The notes beneath the pieces were generated by a model. It saw only the letters and a list, made by a program, of their open reading frames with translations. It was not told where the DNA came from and ran no database searches. A DNA stretch of 64,000 bases, from positions 75,231 through 139,230 of the forward strand of contig NZ_BMYF01000012.1 in assembly GCF_014652135.1 (NCBI RefSeq). The letters are read 5' to 3'. Both the position numbers and the translations under genes were made by a program. Positions 35,607-46,828 of the stretch are shown here, one piece after another. Source of the stretch: Mongoliitalea lutea (lineage in GTDB: Bacteria > Bacteroidota > Bacteroidia > Cytophagales > Cyclobacteriaceae). The stretch's first letter is position 1. Every line of letters starts with the position of its first letter.

Positions 35607-37331
35607 ATGGAGTATAAGTGGATGATTCGAGAGAAAGCCGATGAGTCGGTCGTTCAAGCCTTGAGTAAAGATATCAATGTCAACCCGACCTTGGCCAATA
35701 TGTTGGCCAATAGAGGAGTGCATAATTTTCAATTGGCGAAAGAATTTTTTAGACCTGACCTAGATAAACTCCATGATCCATTTTTGATGAAAGACATGGA
35801 TCGGGCTGTAGAGAGGCTTCAGCAAGCTATTACCAATAGGGAAAAGATTTTGGTATATGGAGATTACGATGTAGATGGGACGACCTCGGTGGCATTGATG
35901 TACGGTTTCTTAAATCGCTTTTACTCTAGATTGGAGTTTTATATTCCTGATCGATACAAAGAGGGCTATGGAATCAGTGAGCGAGGTGTCCGCTACGCAG
36001 CTGAGAATGGATTTACCTTGATTGTTTCCTTGGACTGTGGCATCAAAGCCATTCAAAAAGTTGCCCTAGGCAAAGAACTGGGGGTAGATTTCATCATCTG
36101 TGACCACCATACGCCTGGAGATGAACTCCCTGCTGCTGCTGCCATCCTAGATCCTAAGCGAAAAGATTGTGCGTATCCATACAAAGAACTAAGCGGTTGT
36201 GGTGTTGGCTTCAAGTTGATTCAGGCATTTAGTATGGTCAATAATCTGGAAATGGCCGAAGTTATGAGCTATTTGGATTTGTTGGCCATCAGCATAGCTG
36301 CCGATATTGTACCAATCACTGGGGAAAACAGGATTTTAGCCTATTATGGACTTGAGCGTCTCAACAATAATCCTCGCCCTGGAATCAAGGCTCTGATGAT
36401 CAAGAGTAACATCGAAAAAGAGATGGGCATCGGTGATATCGTATTTAAAATTGGTCCTCGAATCAATGCTTCGGGTCGTTTGGAACATGCCAAAGCCTCC
36501 GTAGAGTTGCTACTCTCCAAAAATTTGGATGATGCCATGCAACGAGCCGAACTTGTGGATACGGTTAATGCAGCTCGGAAGAATTTTGATGAAAACATCA
36601 CCAAAGAGGCTATTTCCATGATTGAAGAAATGGAAATGGTGAGAGAAATGAAATCCACGGTCCTTTTCAAAGAGGATTGGCATAAGGGCGTGATCGGAAT
36701 TGTTGCTTCCCGCTGTATAGAAAAGTACTACCGCCCTACCATCATATTGACAGAGTCCAATAACAAGGCTACTGGATCAGCACGCTCGGTGTACGACTTT
36801 GATATTTATGAAGCTATTGCTGAATGTAGTGATTTATTGGAGCAGTTTGGTGGGCATAAATATGCCGCTGGTCTGACCATGTCTGTGGATAAAGTCATGG
36901 CTTTCCAAGCAAAGTTTGAAGAGGTAGTTTCCAGTAGGATTACCGATATTCACATGAAACCTGTATTGGAAATAGACGATGAAATCTTGTTGGATCAGAT
37001 CAATTATAAGTTTTACAATATTTTAAAGCAGATGGCGCCTTTTGGTCCGGGCAACCCTGAGCCTATTTTCACCGTCTCTCAAGTGTATGCCGAAGAAGTA
37101 CGGATTTTGAAAGACAAGCATTTGCGGTTCAACGTGGTCCAGGACGGTCAGGTCACCAAGCCTGTATGTATAGCTTTTGGGATGGCGGATAAGTCAGTAT
37201 ATCCTGATGAAATTATTTACAAAATGCTCAATAGAAAAATGAGATTTGATCTGGCTTTTGAGATCAGAGAAAATACTTTTAGAAACAACAGTAGCTTGCA
37301 GCTATATGTAAAAGACATCAAATTTGATTAA
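35607..37331 (+). CDS. recJ: Single-stranded-DNA-specific exonuclease RecJ
   Basis: 574 residues. A 5'-3' ssDNA exonuclease used in recombination and mismatch repair. DHH-family motifs are in order: [12 protein letters not shown] (motif I, about 80), [19 protein letters not shown] (motif III, DHH), [10 protein letters not shown], then DHHA1 GGHKYAAGL (about 415) and a C-terminal OB fold. All metal ligands are visible. It ends one base before the lptB start, the usual Bacteroidota order recJ-lptB-GH3. Confidence 0.97.
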   Translation: MEYKWMIREKADESVVQALSKDINVNPTLANMLANRGVHNFQLAKEFFRPDLDKLHDPFLMKDMDRAVERLQQAITNREKILVYGDYDVDGTTSVALMYGFLNRFYSRLEFYIPDRYKEGYGISERGVRYAAENGFTLIVSLDCGIKAIQKVALGKELGVDFIICDHHTPGDELPAAAAILDPKRKDCAYPYKELSGCGVGFKLIQAFSMVNNLEMAEVMSYLDLLAISIAADIVPITGENRILAYYGLERLNNNPRPGIKALMIKSNIEKEMGIGDIVFKIGPRINASGRLEHAKASVELLLSKNLDDAMQRAELVDTVNAARKNFDENITKEAISMIEEMEMVREMKSTVLFKEDWHKGVIGIVASRCIEKYYRPTIILTESNNKATGSARSVYDFDIYEAIAECSDLLEQFGGHKYAAGLTMSVDKVMAFQAKFEEVVSSRITDIHMKPVLEIDDEILLDQINYKFYNILKQMAPFGPGNPEPIFTVSQVYAEEVRILKDKHLRFNVVQDGQVTKPVCIAFGMADKSVYPDEIIYKMLNRKMRFDLAFEIRENTFRNNSSLQLYVKDIKFD

Positions 37332-37332
37332 G

Positions 37333-38070
37333 ATGAAATTACGCGCCGAACATTTGGTCAAAATATACAAAGGAAGACGAGTGGTCAATGACATCTCAGT
37401 GGAGGTGGAGCAAGGTGAAATTGTAGGTTTGCTAGGCCCCAATGGGGCAGGAAAGACTACATCATTTTATATGATTGTTGGCTTGATTCAGCCCAATGAA
37501 GGTGAAATCTACCTAGAAGATCAAAACATTACCAAACTTCCCATGTATAAGCGGGCCAAATTGGGCTTAGGCTATTTGGCACAGGAAGCCTCAGTTTTCA
37601 GAAAGCTATCGGTAGAAGAAAATATCATGGCCGTATTGGAAATGACCAATAAAAATAAGGCTGAGCGAAAGGAAAAAGTGGAGAGCTTATTGGAAGAGTT
37701 TAGCTTGACCCATGTGCGCAAAAATTTGGGAATGGTGCTTTCAGGAGGAGAGCGAAGAAGGACAGAGATTGCCCGCGCCTTAGCAGTGGATCCTAAGTTT
37801 GTGTTGCTCGATGAGCCTTTTGCAGGTGTAGACCCTATTGCCGTAGAAGAAATACAGACTATCGTGGCCAAGTTGAAAAATAAGAATATTGGCATATTGA
37901 TTACCGACCACAATGTAAATGAAACATTATCGATTACCGATCGGGCTTATTTGATGTTTGAAGGAAAATTGTTGAAAGCTGGGACAGCGGAGGAATTAGC
38001 AGCAGATGAGCAAGTTCGAAGAGTGTACCTTGGACAACATTTTGAACTCAAACGAAAAACTTTTAGCTAA
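37333..38070 (+). CDS. lptB: LPS export ABC transporter ATP-binding protein LptB
   Basis: 245 residues from ATG 37333; an upstream TTG at 37324 overlaps recJ and is not needed. The cytoplasmic ATPase of the LptBFG complex, which extracts LPS from the inner membrane. Walker [13 protein letters not shown] signature [12 protein letters not shown], Walker [14 protein letters not shown] and the switch His in LITDHN. The distinctive [21 protein letters not shown] of LptB is present. The start overlaps neither neighbour; the stop overlaps the GH3 start as TAATG. Confidence 0.95.
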   Translation: MKLRAEHLVKIYKGRRVVNDISVEVEQGEIVGLLGPNGAGKTTSFYMIVGLIQPNEGEIYLEDQNITKLPMYKRAKLGLGYLAQEASVFRKLSVEENIMAVLEMTNKNKAERKEKVESLLEEFSLTHVRKNLGMVLSGGERRRTEIARALAVDPKFVLLDEPFAGVDPIAVEEIQTIVAKLKNKNIGILITDHNVNETLSITDRAYLMFEGKLLKAGTAEELAADEQVRRVYLGQHFELKRKTFS

Positions 38071-39587
38071 TGGAAGTTATCAACTCCTTTATGACCTGGA
38101 TACTCAAGAATAGGATAGGTCAGATAGAAAATTTTAAGGAAAACCCAATTGCTATACAGCAAGCCTTATTGGAAGAGCTTTTGGATTTAGCCAAACGAAC
38201 CAGTTTTGGTAAACAATATGGATTTGCTGAAATTGAATCGTATCAGGATTTTGCTCGACGGGTTCCTGTGGCGGATTATGAAAAGTATCAGCCAACCTTT
38301 GAGCGTATTTTGAAAGGGGAGCAGGAACTTTTATGGCCTACGGAGATCGAATGGTTTTCTAAGTCCTCCGGTACCACATCAAGCAGAAGTAAATACATAC
38401 CGGTATCGCAAGAAGCATTGGAAGAGTGCCATTTCAAGGCTGGAAAGGACATGCTGTCCCTGTATATCAACAATTATCCTGACACCAAATTATTTACTGG
38501 AAAGAGTTTAAGCATTGGGGGAAGTCTTAGTAAAAATCCCATTGACCCTTCAAGTGATATTCAGGTAGGTGATATTTCGGCGGTTATTATGGAAAATTTA
38601 CCGCTTTGGGTGCAATTTGCTCGTACGCCGAGCTTGGAAGTGGCATTGATGTCTGAATGGGAGGCCAAAATAGAGGCTATGGCAAAGGAGTGTATGCAGG
38701 AAAATGTAACTAGCATCGCCGGCGTCCCTACATGGACGATTGTATTGATCAAAAAGATTCTGGAGCTTTCCGGAAAATCCAATATTTTAGAAGTTTGGCC
38801 AAACTTGGAGGTTTTCTTTCACGGAGCCGTGGCCTTTGGACCGTATCGTAAACTTTTTGAATCCTTGATTCCTTCTCCCAAGATGCGGTACATGGAAACT
38901 TACAATGCTTCAGAAGGCTTTTTTGCTATTCAGGATCAAAAAGACTCCGATGAACTTCTGTTAATGTTGGATTATGGGATTTTTTATGAGTTTATACCCG
39001 TGGAAGAATGGGAAAAGGAGAACCCTACCTTGATTCCTTTGGAAGGCGTGGAAATCGGGAAAAACTATGCAGTAGTCATAACCACTAATGCAGGATTGTG
39101 GCGTTACAAAATCGGTGATACAGTTAAATTTACCAGTATTGCGCCTTATCGCTTGAAAATATCTGGGCGAACAAAGCATTACATCAATGCTTTTGGGGAA
39201 GAGGTGATTGTAGAAAATGCAGAACAAGCTATTGCTAAGGCTGCAGATTTGACAGATGCGATTATCAAGAATTTTTCAGCAGCACCGGTATATTTTGGAG
39301 CGTCTCAAGATCAGGCAGCTCATGAGTGGATCATAGAATTTGAGCAAATGCCAGATTCTAAAGCTCGATTTGCTGAAATTTTGGACCAAACCTTACGTGA
39401 AATCAACTCAGATTACGATGCTAAGCGATACAAAGATTTAGCTTTGGTTAGCCCTAAGATTCATTTTGTGGAAGAAGGGCTTTTCGAAAAATGGCTAAAG
39501 TCTAAAGGCAAGCTCGGCGGTCAAAACAAGGTTCCTCGCCTATCCAATACCCGTGAGCATTTGGATGAACTACTTCAACTGATGTAA
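38070..39587 (+). CDS. GH3 auxin-responsive-promoter family protein (acyl-adenylate amidosynthetase-like)
   Basis: 505 residues. It shows the GH3 fold motifs: EWFSKSSGTTSSRSKYIPV (ATP/acyl-adenylate loop), METYNASEGFFA, and YKIGDTVKFTS with LKISGRTKHYINAFGEE. Plant GH3 enzymes conjugate acyl acids to amino acids; the function of the bacterial homologues is unknown. The overlap with lptB (TAATG) and the recJ-lptB-GH3 order are, from memory, common in Bacteroidota. It ends at a terminator convergent with the PEP carboxykinase gene. Confidence 0.9.
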   Translation: MEVINSFMTWILKNRIGQIENFKENPIAIQQALLEELLDLAKRTSFGKQYGFAEIESYQDFARRVPVADYEKYQPTFERILKGEQELLWPTEIEWFSKSSGTTSSRSKYIPVSQEALEECHFKAGKDMLSLYINNYPDTKLFTGKSLSIGGSLSKNPIDPSSDIQVGDISAVIMENLPLWVQFARTPSLEVALMSEWEAKIEAMAKECMQENVTSIAGVPTWTIVLIKKILELSGKSNILEVWPNLEVFFHGAVAFGPYRKLFESLIPSPKMRYMETYNASEGFFAIQDQKDSDELLLMLDYGIFYEFIPVEEWEKENPTLIPLEGVEIGKNYAVVITTNAGLWRYKIGDTVKFTSIAPYRLKISGRTKHYINAFGEEVIVENAEQAIAKAADLTDAIIKNFSAAPVYFGASQDQAAHEWIIEFEQMPDSKARFAEILDQTLREINSDYDAKRYKDLALVSPKIHFVEEGLFEKWLKSKGKLGGQNKVPRLSNTREHLDELLQLM

Positions 39588-39593
39588 ACAAAA

Positions 39594-39646
39594 AGTCCTT
39601 GGAAAATCTCACTGATTGCTATCGAGTGAATGTATTTCCAAGGACT
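39594..39646. terminator. Terminator between the GH3 and pckG genes
   Basis: A perfect 12-base-pair stem (39594-39605 with 39635-39646) with a 29-base loop and a T run on the minus-strand side, so it mainly stops pckG transcription and also closes the convergent GH3 operon. Confidence 0.75.
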
Positions 39647-39670
39647 GATTTTACTTAACTCAAATGGGGA

Positions 39671-41494
39671 TTAACCAACCTCTGGTGCTAAGCCAACGCG
39701 CTCGGGAGACCTCCACAGCGCAGAAAGCAATAACTCTCTCATAAATAAGAATTCTTTTGGAATCTTGTCATAGGACTGTTCGAATAGCTCACTGTGTCCT
39801 AGCAGCTCTTTTTTCCAAGGCTCACGTTCAATTACCATGATGCTGTCGAAGTCCTCTTTCGGGAAGTCCAATCCAGACCAATCCATATCTTTATAGCGAG
39901 GTCTCCAACCGATTGGGCATTCCACAGCTGAGATTTTTCCTTTACAACGGCCTATGATCCATTTCAATACTCTCATATTGTCCCCAAAACCTGGCCAAAT
40001 GAAATTACCGTCTTTATCTTTTCTAAACCAGTTGACACCGAATATCCTAGGAGCATTTTGAAGGTCTCTACCAAACTGTAACCAATGATTGAAGTAATCA
40101 CCCATATGGTAGCCCATAAATGGAAGCATAGCAAATGGGTCTCTTCTCACCTTTCCAACTTCACCAAATGCGGCTGCGGTCATTTCTGAACCCATGGTAG
40201 CTGCCATATATACACCAAAGTTCCAGTTGAAGGCTTGATACACCAAAGGAACGGCTGTACTTCTTCTACCTCCAAAGATGAATGCTAGGATCGGAACGCC
40301 TTCTGGATTTTCCCATTCGGAATCAATAACCGGGTTTTGCTCAGCAGGTGCAGTAAATCTTGAGTTTGGATGCGCAGCAGGTTTGCCAGAGTTTTTGTCA
40401 TAAGGCTTACCATGCCAGTCAATCAATCCTTCTGGAACCTCTTTGCTCATGCCTTCCCACCAAACATCACCATCAGGAGTGATAGCTACGTTGGTGAAGA
40501 TCGTGTTTGCTTTCACACTTTCCATCGCTGATGGGTTTGTGTGGTAGTTTGTTCCAGGAGCAACACCAAAGTATCCTGCTTCTGGGTTGATGGCATGTAA
40601 TTTTCCATCTTTACCCTTATGAATCCAGGCAATATCATCGCCGATGGTAGTAATTTTCCATCCATCCAATTCTTTAGGAGGCAGCATCATGGCAAAGTTA
40701 GTCTTACCGCAAGCACTAGGAAAAGCAGCTGCCACATAATTTTTATCCCCTTCTGGACTTTCTACTCCCATGATTAGCATGTGTTCTGCTAACCAGCCTT
40801 CTTCACGGGCCATGGAAGAAGCAATTCTAAGTGCAAAACACTTTTTACCCAATAAGGCATTACCACCATATCCAGAACCATAAGAAATAATCAGTTTGTC
40901 TTCTGGGAAGTGAGAAATATATTTCACAGTTGGATTACATGGCCATTTGACATCTTCTTGACCTTCTTCCAATGGAGCGCCCAAGGTATGTATACACTTA
41001 ACAGTGTTATCGTCTAAATAGGGAAGTACCTGATTGCCGATACGGGTCATGATTTTCATATTAACAACCACGTATTCTGAATCGGTGATTTCTATACCGT
41101 ATCTGGATAAAGGTGAGCCAACAGGGCCCATACAGAATGGAATCACGTACATTGTACGTCCTTTCATGCTTCCTGCTGTCAAACCATCCAAGATTTCCTT
41201 CATTTCTGCGGGAGCCATCCAATTATTGGTAGGTCCGGCATCTTCTTTTCTTCTGCTACAGATGTATGTTCTATCTTCTACCCTCGCTACATCGGATGGG
41301 TCAGAGAAGCAAGCAAAGCTGTTGGGTCTTTTTTCAGGATTTAACTTGATAAATGTGCCTTTGTCTACTAGCATTTGACACATGCGGTCGTACTCTTCTT
41401 GTGTGCCATCACACCAGTGTACTGCGTTTGGTTGGAAGTGAGCGGCCATTGAATCAACCCAGGCCTTTAATTCGGTTTTTACTTCAGCTATCAT
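39671..41494 (-). CDS. pckG: Phosphoenolpyruvate carboxykinase (GTP)
   Basis: 607 residues from ATG 41494 (MIAEVKTEL); the ORF extends to 41518 but the later start matches the family length. It catalyses oxaloacetate plus GTP to PEP, CO2 and GDP, the entry to gluconeogenesis. GTP-type markers are [18 protein letters not shown], the P-loop [23 protein letters not shown] and [13 protein letters not shown]. This is the GTP class, not the ATP class of E. coli. A monocistronic gene with a 190-base upstream gap. Confidence 0.97.
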   Translation of the reverse strand: MIAEVKTELKAWVDSMAAHFQPNAVHWCDGTQEEYDRMCQMLVDKGTFIKLNPEKRPNSFACFSDPSDVARVEDRTYICSRRKEDAGPTNNWMAPAEMKEILDGLTAGSMKGRTMYVIPFCMGPVGSPLSRYGIEITDSEYVVVNMKIMTRIGNQVLPYLDDNTVKCIHTLGAPLEEGQEDVKWPCNPTVKYISHFPEDKLIISYGSGYGGNALLGKKCFALRIASSMAREEGWLAEHMLIMGVESPEGDKNYVAAAFPSACGKTNFAMMLPPKELDGWKITTIGDDIAWIHKGKDGKLHAINPEAGYFGVAPGTNYHTNPSAMESVKANTIFTNVAITPDGDVWWEGMSKEVPEGLIDWHGKPYDKNSGKPAAHPNSRFTAPAEQNPVIDSEWENPEGVPILAFIFGGRRSTAVPLVYQAFNWNFGVYMAATMGSEMTAAAFGEVGKVRRDPFAMLPFMGYHMGDYFNHWLQFGRDLQNAPRIFGVNWFRKDKDGNFIWPGFGDNMRVLKWIIGRCKGKISAVECPIGWRPRYKDMDWSGLDFPKEDFDSIMVIEREPWKKELLGHSELFEQSYDKIPKEFLFMRELLLSALWRSPERVGLAPEVG

Positions 41495-41687
41495 GGCTAT
41501 CAGTTTATAATGAAACAAAAGTTAGTTCAGTAGTTTGTTTGAACAAGGATAAGGCTCGATAAACCACTTGTTTATCTCCTTATCAATATCAAAATTAACT
41601 CTTTAATAGAATAAAATAGGCTTAGGCTTGATGATATAAATTTGATTAAAAGATGATTATTCTCATAGGATTTTCGCAAAAAGGTTG

Positions 41688-42860
41688 TTAAAAACCTATA
41701 GCTGGCCAATTAAATGGTTTCAATAAGGTGGTAGATTCTTGAGTAAGTAGCTCTAGTGCAATTGCTTCTCCTAATGCTGTGGAGTGCTTAAAACCGTGCC
41801 CACTGCATGCAGAGGCTACTAAAACCTCTGAAAAGTCTGGCAATCGATCCACTACAAAATATGAATCCGGGGTTACCGTGTAGAGACAAGTTTTGGATCG
41901 CAAGACTTCAAGTTTTAACCCATTGAATTTTCCTTGTAGTTTGTTATTCATAAAAGCATCTTGCTCTTCTTGAGAAATTATCCTGTTGACAGTATCCGCA
42001 TGGTGGCTTGCAATAAAGGATTCGGAGGCCATTTTGACAGACGAGCCATCCAAGGAAGGGAAACCATAGATAAAATCTTCCGGATTAGGTCCAAAGCCCC
42101 ACATGTAGACAGGGCAGGAATCATGGTTGTAAAAACCGGAATCAATTGGTAGCCAATGAAGGATTTGTCTACAAACTTTGAAGTGAGGTTTATAAAATCT
42201 GGGGATAAAATCTTTTACCCAAGCTCCTGCACTGATACTTACCTGCCCTGCTTCAATGATACCGTGATTGGTATCGATGACTACTCCTCCGCCTTGGATT
42301 GGCTTCAACCCCAATACTTTTGTGTGTGTTTTGATGGCAGCCCCTTGCTTAGCTGCTAAGGCCAATTGGGTAGCAACAGCGAGCTCGGGTAGAACATATC
42401 CCGCTGATGGCTCAAAGTAAACTTTACCGGTTGGTTCAAGATTGAATTCTTTGAACCGCTTTTTTAATTCTTTAGCATCAAAAACTTCATGGGGTACATC
42501 AGACGCGATAGCAAAATTTACAGTACGTTCAAAAAAACCTTCGGATCCATGCTTTGCCCAGGCCTGACTTCCAGAGTCCATCAAGATGCCCCCGACTTGG
42601 TAAAAAAGTTTTTCTCCAGTAGCTTGGTAGATTTCATCCCAAATCTCGTGTGATCGCTTCACGAATGGAATAAAGTCAAAGCCTTCCCCTACAGCTAATC
42701 TACTGATACGGGTTTCTCCATGAGTTGATCCTAGTTCGTGAGGGGGAGCAAACTGGTCGATGCCAAGTACCTTCTTTCCTTGCTTACTTAAGTGATACAA
42801 GGTAGCAGCACCTACTGCACCGAGGCCGATTACGGCGATGTCTACGGTTGTACGATTCAT
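41688..42860 (-). CDS. solA: MSOX/SolA-type FAD-dependent amine oxidase (sarcosine oxidase or N-methyltryptophan oxidase)
   Basis: 390 residues. The dinucleotide-binding motif DIAVIGLGAVGAATLYHL at the N-terminus is followed by LGSTHGETRISRLAVGEG, typical of monomeric sarcosine oxidase. VASACSGHGFKHSTALGE near the C-terminus contains the Cys that carries the covalent flavin in this family. It oxidises N-methyl amino acids to the amino acid, formaldehyde and H2O2; the exact substrate is uncertain. Monocistronic on the minus strand. Confidence 0.9.
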   Translation of the reverse strand: MNRTTVDIAVIGLGAVGAATLYHLSKQGKKVLGIDQFAPPHELGSTHGETRISRLAVGEGFDFIPFVKRSHEIWDEIYQATGEKLFYQVGGILMDSGSQAWAKHGSEGFFERTVNFAIASDVPHEVFDAKELKKRFKEFNLEPTGKVYFEPSAGYVLPELAVATQLALAAKQGAAIKTHTKVLGLKPIQGGGVVIDTNHGIIEAGQVSISAGAWVKDFIPRFYKPHFKVCRQILHWLPIDSGFYNHDSCPVYMWGFGPNPEDFIYGFPSLDGSSVKMASESFIASHHADTVNRIISQEEQDAFMNNKLQGKFNGLKLEVLRSKTCLYTVTPDSYFVVDRLPDFSEVLVASACSGHGFKHSTALGEAIALELLTQESTTLLKPFNWPAIGF

Positions 42861-42910
42861 GGATCAAAAGTTAGAAAAATTACTTTTCAGTATTACGATT
42901 TGGGCATAAA

Positions 42911-42951
42911 AAAAACCGGCCTCGTCTTCACCCTGAACCCAGCCGGTTTTT
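42911..42951 (-). terminator. Terminator downstream of the sensor kinase gene
   Basis: AAAAACCGGC / GCCGGTTTTT, a 10-base-pair stem with a 21-base loop and A/T runs on both sides. It lies about 140 bases past the kinase stop and 50 bases upstream of solA, isolating the two units. Confidence 0.8.
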
Positions 42952-43089
42952 AAAAAATAAAGGAAACAAAGAATAACCTTATTTCTTTCCAAAGATAAAA
43001 ACAAAAAAATAAGAAAATGGCAAATTGAGTAAGTGTAGAAAATTAGCACAAAAGTGTCGATTTTTGTAAACAAGCGTTGAGCAACACCC

Positions 43090-46000
43090 CTATTTTTGGA
43101 CATATTTCTGCATGGGACCATGAGTAATGACCGGAATTTTCACTCGGATCGTAGTCCCTATACGCTCCTGACTTTGGATAGAAATCGCATCAGGAAGTGC
43201 ATTGGGTAATAGTGAAATCCGTTCAGACACAAGTTCTAGCCCACGGCTTCTATGTGATTTATTAGTCTTTTCACTTATACCAATTCCGTTATCGGAAATT
43301 AAACAGCTCATATTTCCTTGATCTATTCCTTCAAATAGTACAGTAATTTTTGGTTTCTCGATGGATGCAGGGAATGCATGTACAAATGCATTCTCAATAA
43401 AGGGTTGAAGTAACATCGGGGGAATTTCAATAAACTCAGGATCTAAATTTGAATCTAAGCTTACATCCCACTGAACGCGGTTTGCCATGCGCTCATTTTC
43501 TACGGCCATGTAAGCCCGCAAGTAATCTGCCTCTTGTGAGAGTTTTATTCGGTTGCTTTTTGAATTATCCAGTGTTTTGCGAATCAATTTTGAAAACTTT
43601 GATAAAAACTGTACTGCTCTGTCCGTATCGTTTTTCAAAATGAAATATTGGATAGAGTTGATCGCATTGAATATGAAATGAGGATTCATTTGACTTCTTA
43701 GTGCTTCCAGTTTTGTCTCTGCGATTTTGCGCTCCACCGCTTCGGTCTCTTTGATTTGACTAATCCGTATTCTGAAAATGATTAAGATGGTGATAATTGC
43801 CAAGAATAAACTTAAGATGATAAACCATGTCTGTAAATAGAATGGAGGAAGTGCTTTTATCTCCAAGAGGTTGAAGTATTCAGTTTTTCCGGAATGCAAG
43901 TCAAAGACCTCAACTTCTAAAGAATAGTCACCATAATTGAGATAGGTCAGAAAGATTTCATTACTGGTACTAAAAGGGGTCCATTCTTGGTCGGGGCTCA
44001 ATCTATACCTGTATTGCAATTTTTCTGGATACAGAAGCCGATGGGGTTGCAATTGTATGAGCAGGGATGAGGGGAAGTTTTTGAGAATAATTCTTTCCAG
44101 GCTATAGCTAAACCACTCTATTTTATCTGTGCTAAAAGGGTTAAAATCTACCAATAGCTTGGTGATTTTCAATTGATAGGAGCGATAAGAGTCACTTAAT
44201 ATAGAAGGAAGATGGACTTTAAGGTAAGCATCTTCATAACCTAAGTATAGGTCCTCTCCGATTATTTTATAGCTTTTGATGATTGTTTTTCTGAGGCCCT
44301 GCTCCGCATCAATGAGTTTAATATTTCCATTTTGGTAAATGTTGATACCTTGTTCTGTCATGATGAGAATAGCATCTCGAAAAGCTTTTACACCAATGAT
44401 TGAGTTGCCATAAATAGTGCTTTTAGCTATTTTCAAGACTTCCTTAAAGTCCTCCTCATCCGTTATTAAAAATACATCTCCAAACTCTGCACCCACAATC
44501 AACTGGTTACCGCTAGTGGGATATATGCTTTTGATTTTTTCGACATCCCAGATTCCTGATTCTTTGAATGAAAAAAATCTATTTTCATCTAATCGAAATA
44601 AGCCTGCGAAAACGGAAGAAAAGTAGGTCTTAGAGTTTTTTTGGACAATTTGCGATAACATATCGGGTGTTTCAGGCAAATCGGCTCTATAATATTGGTA
44701 GTTCTTTGGGTTAGAAATATCAGTATAAATCCGAAGTCCACCATAAGGATTGCTTTCAATCAGGTGGCCATCTGGGGAAAAACCTATGACAAGACTATGT
44801 AGTGGAAGGTAACGGATGAAATTGCCAGTAGTTGAAACTTGATAAATTCCAATATTGCTATTTATCCAAAAGCTATTGTCGTGTTTCCTGATTCCATAAA
44901 AAATAATTTCTTCAGCGGTTAACCGTGGGTTGAGTTCATAAAAATCATCTTCCAGTTTTGGAATCCAAGCTTTTGGGTTAGCAAAATAGCGTTGTTGGAC
45001 AGTTTTAAAATCAGTTAACGAGAGCTTTTTAGAAAGTAAAGGAAAGTGTAAGCCATCGCTTCTGAGTAAAGCTTCCAACTGATCGTCACCAGCAAAGCCT
45101 AAGATTTCTACCCCTTTTGTATCAAATAACAGTATTCTTTTTGATAAGTTGACCTCATAAAGGCCCTTATCCAAACTACCGAGATACAAGGTAGAGGAGG
45201 CAGTATGATAAGCCATTGACCATAAATTTCTGCTATCTATTTGGAGTCGATCATTGAAGGGCGTTACTTGATTGGGAGAAATCTCAAAAACACCACCATT
45301 GGGACTGTAAAGGCCGGTAGCAGTACCAAGCAGTCCAAAAGCAGTCTTTTGAAAATTGTAAAAATTAGAACTTGGCTCTACTCTCTCAGGTCTAGGGTTC
45401 TTAGAAATGAGGTTATCGGCATTAAAATGCAGTAATTCCTCTTTGCCCGATAAAACAATCATCTCTTCTTGCTGATGAAGCCCATAGATGTATTCAAAAT
45501 CATTGATTTTTTCAGCAGTAAATGTTCCATCTGATAGCAAGACTTCAAAAACTCCGTTTCTGTAGGTGGTGTAGAACAAGCGATCTTGATACACGAAGAA
45601 ACCTGAGATGAAATTGTGGTCTTCATTCCCTTGGCTACCCTGGACTTTTGTCACCGAAAGATTTTTATAATCTATAAGGTTAAGTCCATTTGTAGTGCCA
45701 ACTAAAATGTAATCTTCAAACGTGTGCAAGGTTCGGATAAATTGGGTGTACAATCCATCTTGGATTTTGTGGAAGTGTTTGCCATCAAACATGCTGACAC
45801 CCCCTCCGTAACTTCCAAACCACATCTTTCGATCTTTGTCTTCTGTAATAGCCCAACAGGAGTTAAATGCCAGTCCGTCCTCCATAAAAAAGTTTAAGAA
45901 CTCTTGGTTGCGTTTGACAGAAACTCCATTCTCTGTTCCAATCCATAACATCTCCCTACTATCTACAAATAAAGAGCGGATGGAATTATTAGGTAGGCCG

Positions 46001-46161
46001 TCTGCAATCGAATATTTTTTTGTGATTTGTTGCTGAGCCTGAACGAAGGAAATGGAGCAAATCCATATCAGAATACCTATAAAGGCCTTACTTAAAAGAT
46101 GTGGATTTAAGGATGCTTTACTCAAAATTAAATAGGAGGCTTTTTTTTCGGATAGATACAT
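43090..46161 (-). CDS. Sensor histidine kinase with Reg_prop propeller and Y_Y_Y domain (LytS-type kinase)
   Basis: 1023 residues. A signal anchor (IGILIWICSISFVQAQ) is followed by about 13 Reg_prop-like repeats forming a large periplasmic beta-propeller (LWIGTENGVSV, MWFGSYGGGVSMFDG), a Y_Y_Y domain (YRYRLSPDQEWTPF) and one membrane helix at about 780-800. A His_kinase domain follows (MNPHFIFNAINSIQYFIL with the phospho-acceptor His, PPMLLQPFIENAFVHAF), then HATPase (ISDNGIGIS). Unlike typical hybrid kinases, the DNA-binding part is a separate protein. It overlaps the LytTR regulator upstream by 44 bases and probably senses a polymer or wall-derived ligand (inference). Confidence 0.9.
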   Translation of the reverse strand: MYLSEKKASYLILSKASLNPHLLSKAFIGILIWICSISFVQAQQQITKKYSIADGLPNNSIRSLFVDSREMLWIGTENGVSVKRNQEFLNFFMEDGLAFNSCWAITEDKDRKMWFGSYGGGVSMFDGKHFHKIQDGLYTQFIRTLHTFEDYILVGTTNGLNLIDYKNLSVTKVQGSQGNEDHNFISGFFVYQDRLFYTTYRNGVFEVLLSDGTFTAEKINDFEYIYGLHQQEEMIVLSGKEELLHFNADNLISKNPRPERVEPSSNFYNFQKTAFGLLGTATGLYSPNGGVFEISPNQVTPFNDRLQIDSRNLWSMAYHTASSTLYLGSLDKGLYEVNLSKRILLFDTKGVEILGFAGDDQLEALLRSDGLHFPLLSKKLSLTDFKTVQQRYFANPKAWIPKLEDDFYELNPRLTAEEIIFYGIRKHDNSFWINSNIGIYQVSTTGNFIRYLPLHSLVIGFSPDGHLIESNPYGGLRIYTDISNPKNYQYYRADLPETPDMLSQIVQKNSKTYFSSVFAGLFRLDENRFFSFKESGIWDVEKIKSIYPTSGNQLIVGAEFGDVFLITDEEDFKEVLKIAKSTIYGNSIIGVKAFRDAILIMTEQGINIYQNGNIKLIDAEQGLRKTIIKSYKIIGEDLYLGYEDAYLKVHLPSILSDSYRSYQLKITKLLVDFNPFSTDKIEWFSYSLERIILKNFPSSLLIQLQPHRLLYPEKLQYRYRLSPDQEWTPFSTSNEIFLTYLNYGDYSLEVEVFDLHSGKTEYFNLLEIKALPPFYLQTWFIILSLFLAIITILIIFRIRISQIKETEAVERKIAETKLEALRSQMNPHFIFNAINSIQYFILKNDTDRAVQFLSKFSKLIRKTLDNSKSNRIKLSQEADYLRAYMAVENERMANRVQWDVSLDSNLDPEFIEIPPMLLQPFIENAFVHAFPASIEKPKITVLFEGIDQGNMSCLISDNGIGISEKTNKSHRSRGLELVSERISLLPNALPDAISIQSQERIGTTIRVKIPVITHGPMQKYVQK

Positions 46162-46828
46162 TTAATTCTTTACCTGACCGTAGCACAATTTTATTTTCAG
46201 TTCGAATATATCGCTGGATTTCCTTTAGGTTAACTAAGTAAGACTGATGCACACGTGCAAACTGTTCTTTTGGCAAGATATCTTCTACAGCTCCCAGTGT
46301 TTTGGTCAAGGTGATATATTCTCCGCTAAGCTTATATACAATGGTATAATTTTTCTTTGCCTCACAGTACGAGATTTCATCATGCTTGATGAATTCTAAT
46401 CCGTAAATAGTAGCAAATGCGCTTACGTTAAGCGTTTCCGATTGTTTGGATATTTTTTTCTCGGAACTTTGTCTGTTGAGGAATTTGAAGATAGTTTTTT
46501 GAAACTCAAGTGCATCCAAAGGTTTTAATAAATAATCAAAAGCATCCTTTTTGATAGCCTCTATAGCATAGTCTTCATGTGCGGTTGTAAAAATCACCTC
46601 AAAACTCCGCTCACCAACGATATCGAGTAATTCCATACCGGTTTGGTCAGGCATTTGTACATCTAAAAAAACCAAATCAGGCTCTTCTTTATGAATAGCA
46701 GTTAGTCCTTCTTCTACATTGAAGCATTTGGCAACTACTTTCACAATATTTCCGAAATGTTTGTTGATAAACATTTCTAAGTTCTCTTGTGCGTGGAACT
46801 CATCATCGACAATGATGGCTTTGACCAT
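46118..46828 (-). CDS. LytTR-family response regulator
   Basis: 236 residues. Receiver domain at 1-115: KAIIVDDEFHAQENL with acidic pocket, phospho-acceptor Asp in LVFLDVQMPDQTGME, switch Thr/Lys in FTTAHEDYA and YLLKPLD. The C-terminal LytTR DNA-binding domain has ARVHQSYLVNLKEIQ and GKELNVSIRKK. It is the first gene of the operon with the overlapping sensor kinase. The 374-base region separating it from the divergent DUF4221 genes probably holds its targets or promoters (inference). Confidence 0.93.
   Translation of the reverse strand: MVKAIIVDDEFHAQENLEMFINKHFGNIVKVVAKCFNVEEGLTAIHKEEPDLVFLDVQMPDQTGMELLDIVGERSFEVIFTTAHEDYAIEAIKKDAFDYLLKPLDALEFQKTIFKFLNRQSSEKKISKQSETLNVSAFATIYGLEFIKHDEISYCEAKKNYTIVYKLSGEYITLTKTLGAVEDILPKEQFARVHQSYLVNLKEIQRYIRTENKIVLRSGKELNVSIRKKSLLFNFE

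Noticed and set aside
42864..43121. 85-aa minus-strand ORF
   Set aside because: It lies across the kinase end and its terminator. Its sequence is hydrophobic by A/T bias, with no family.
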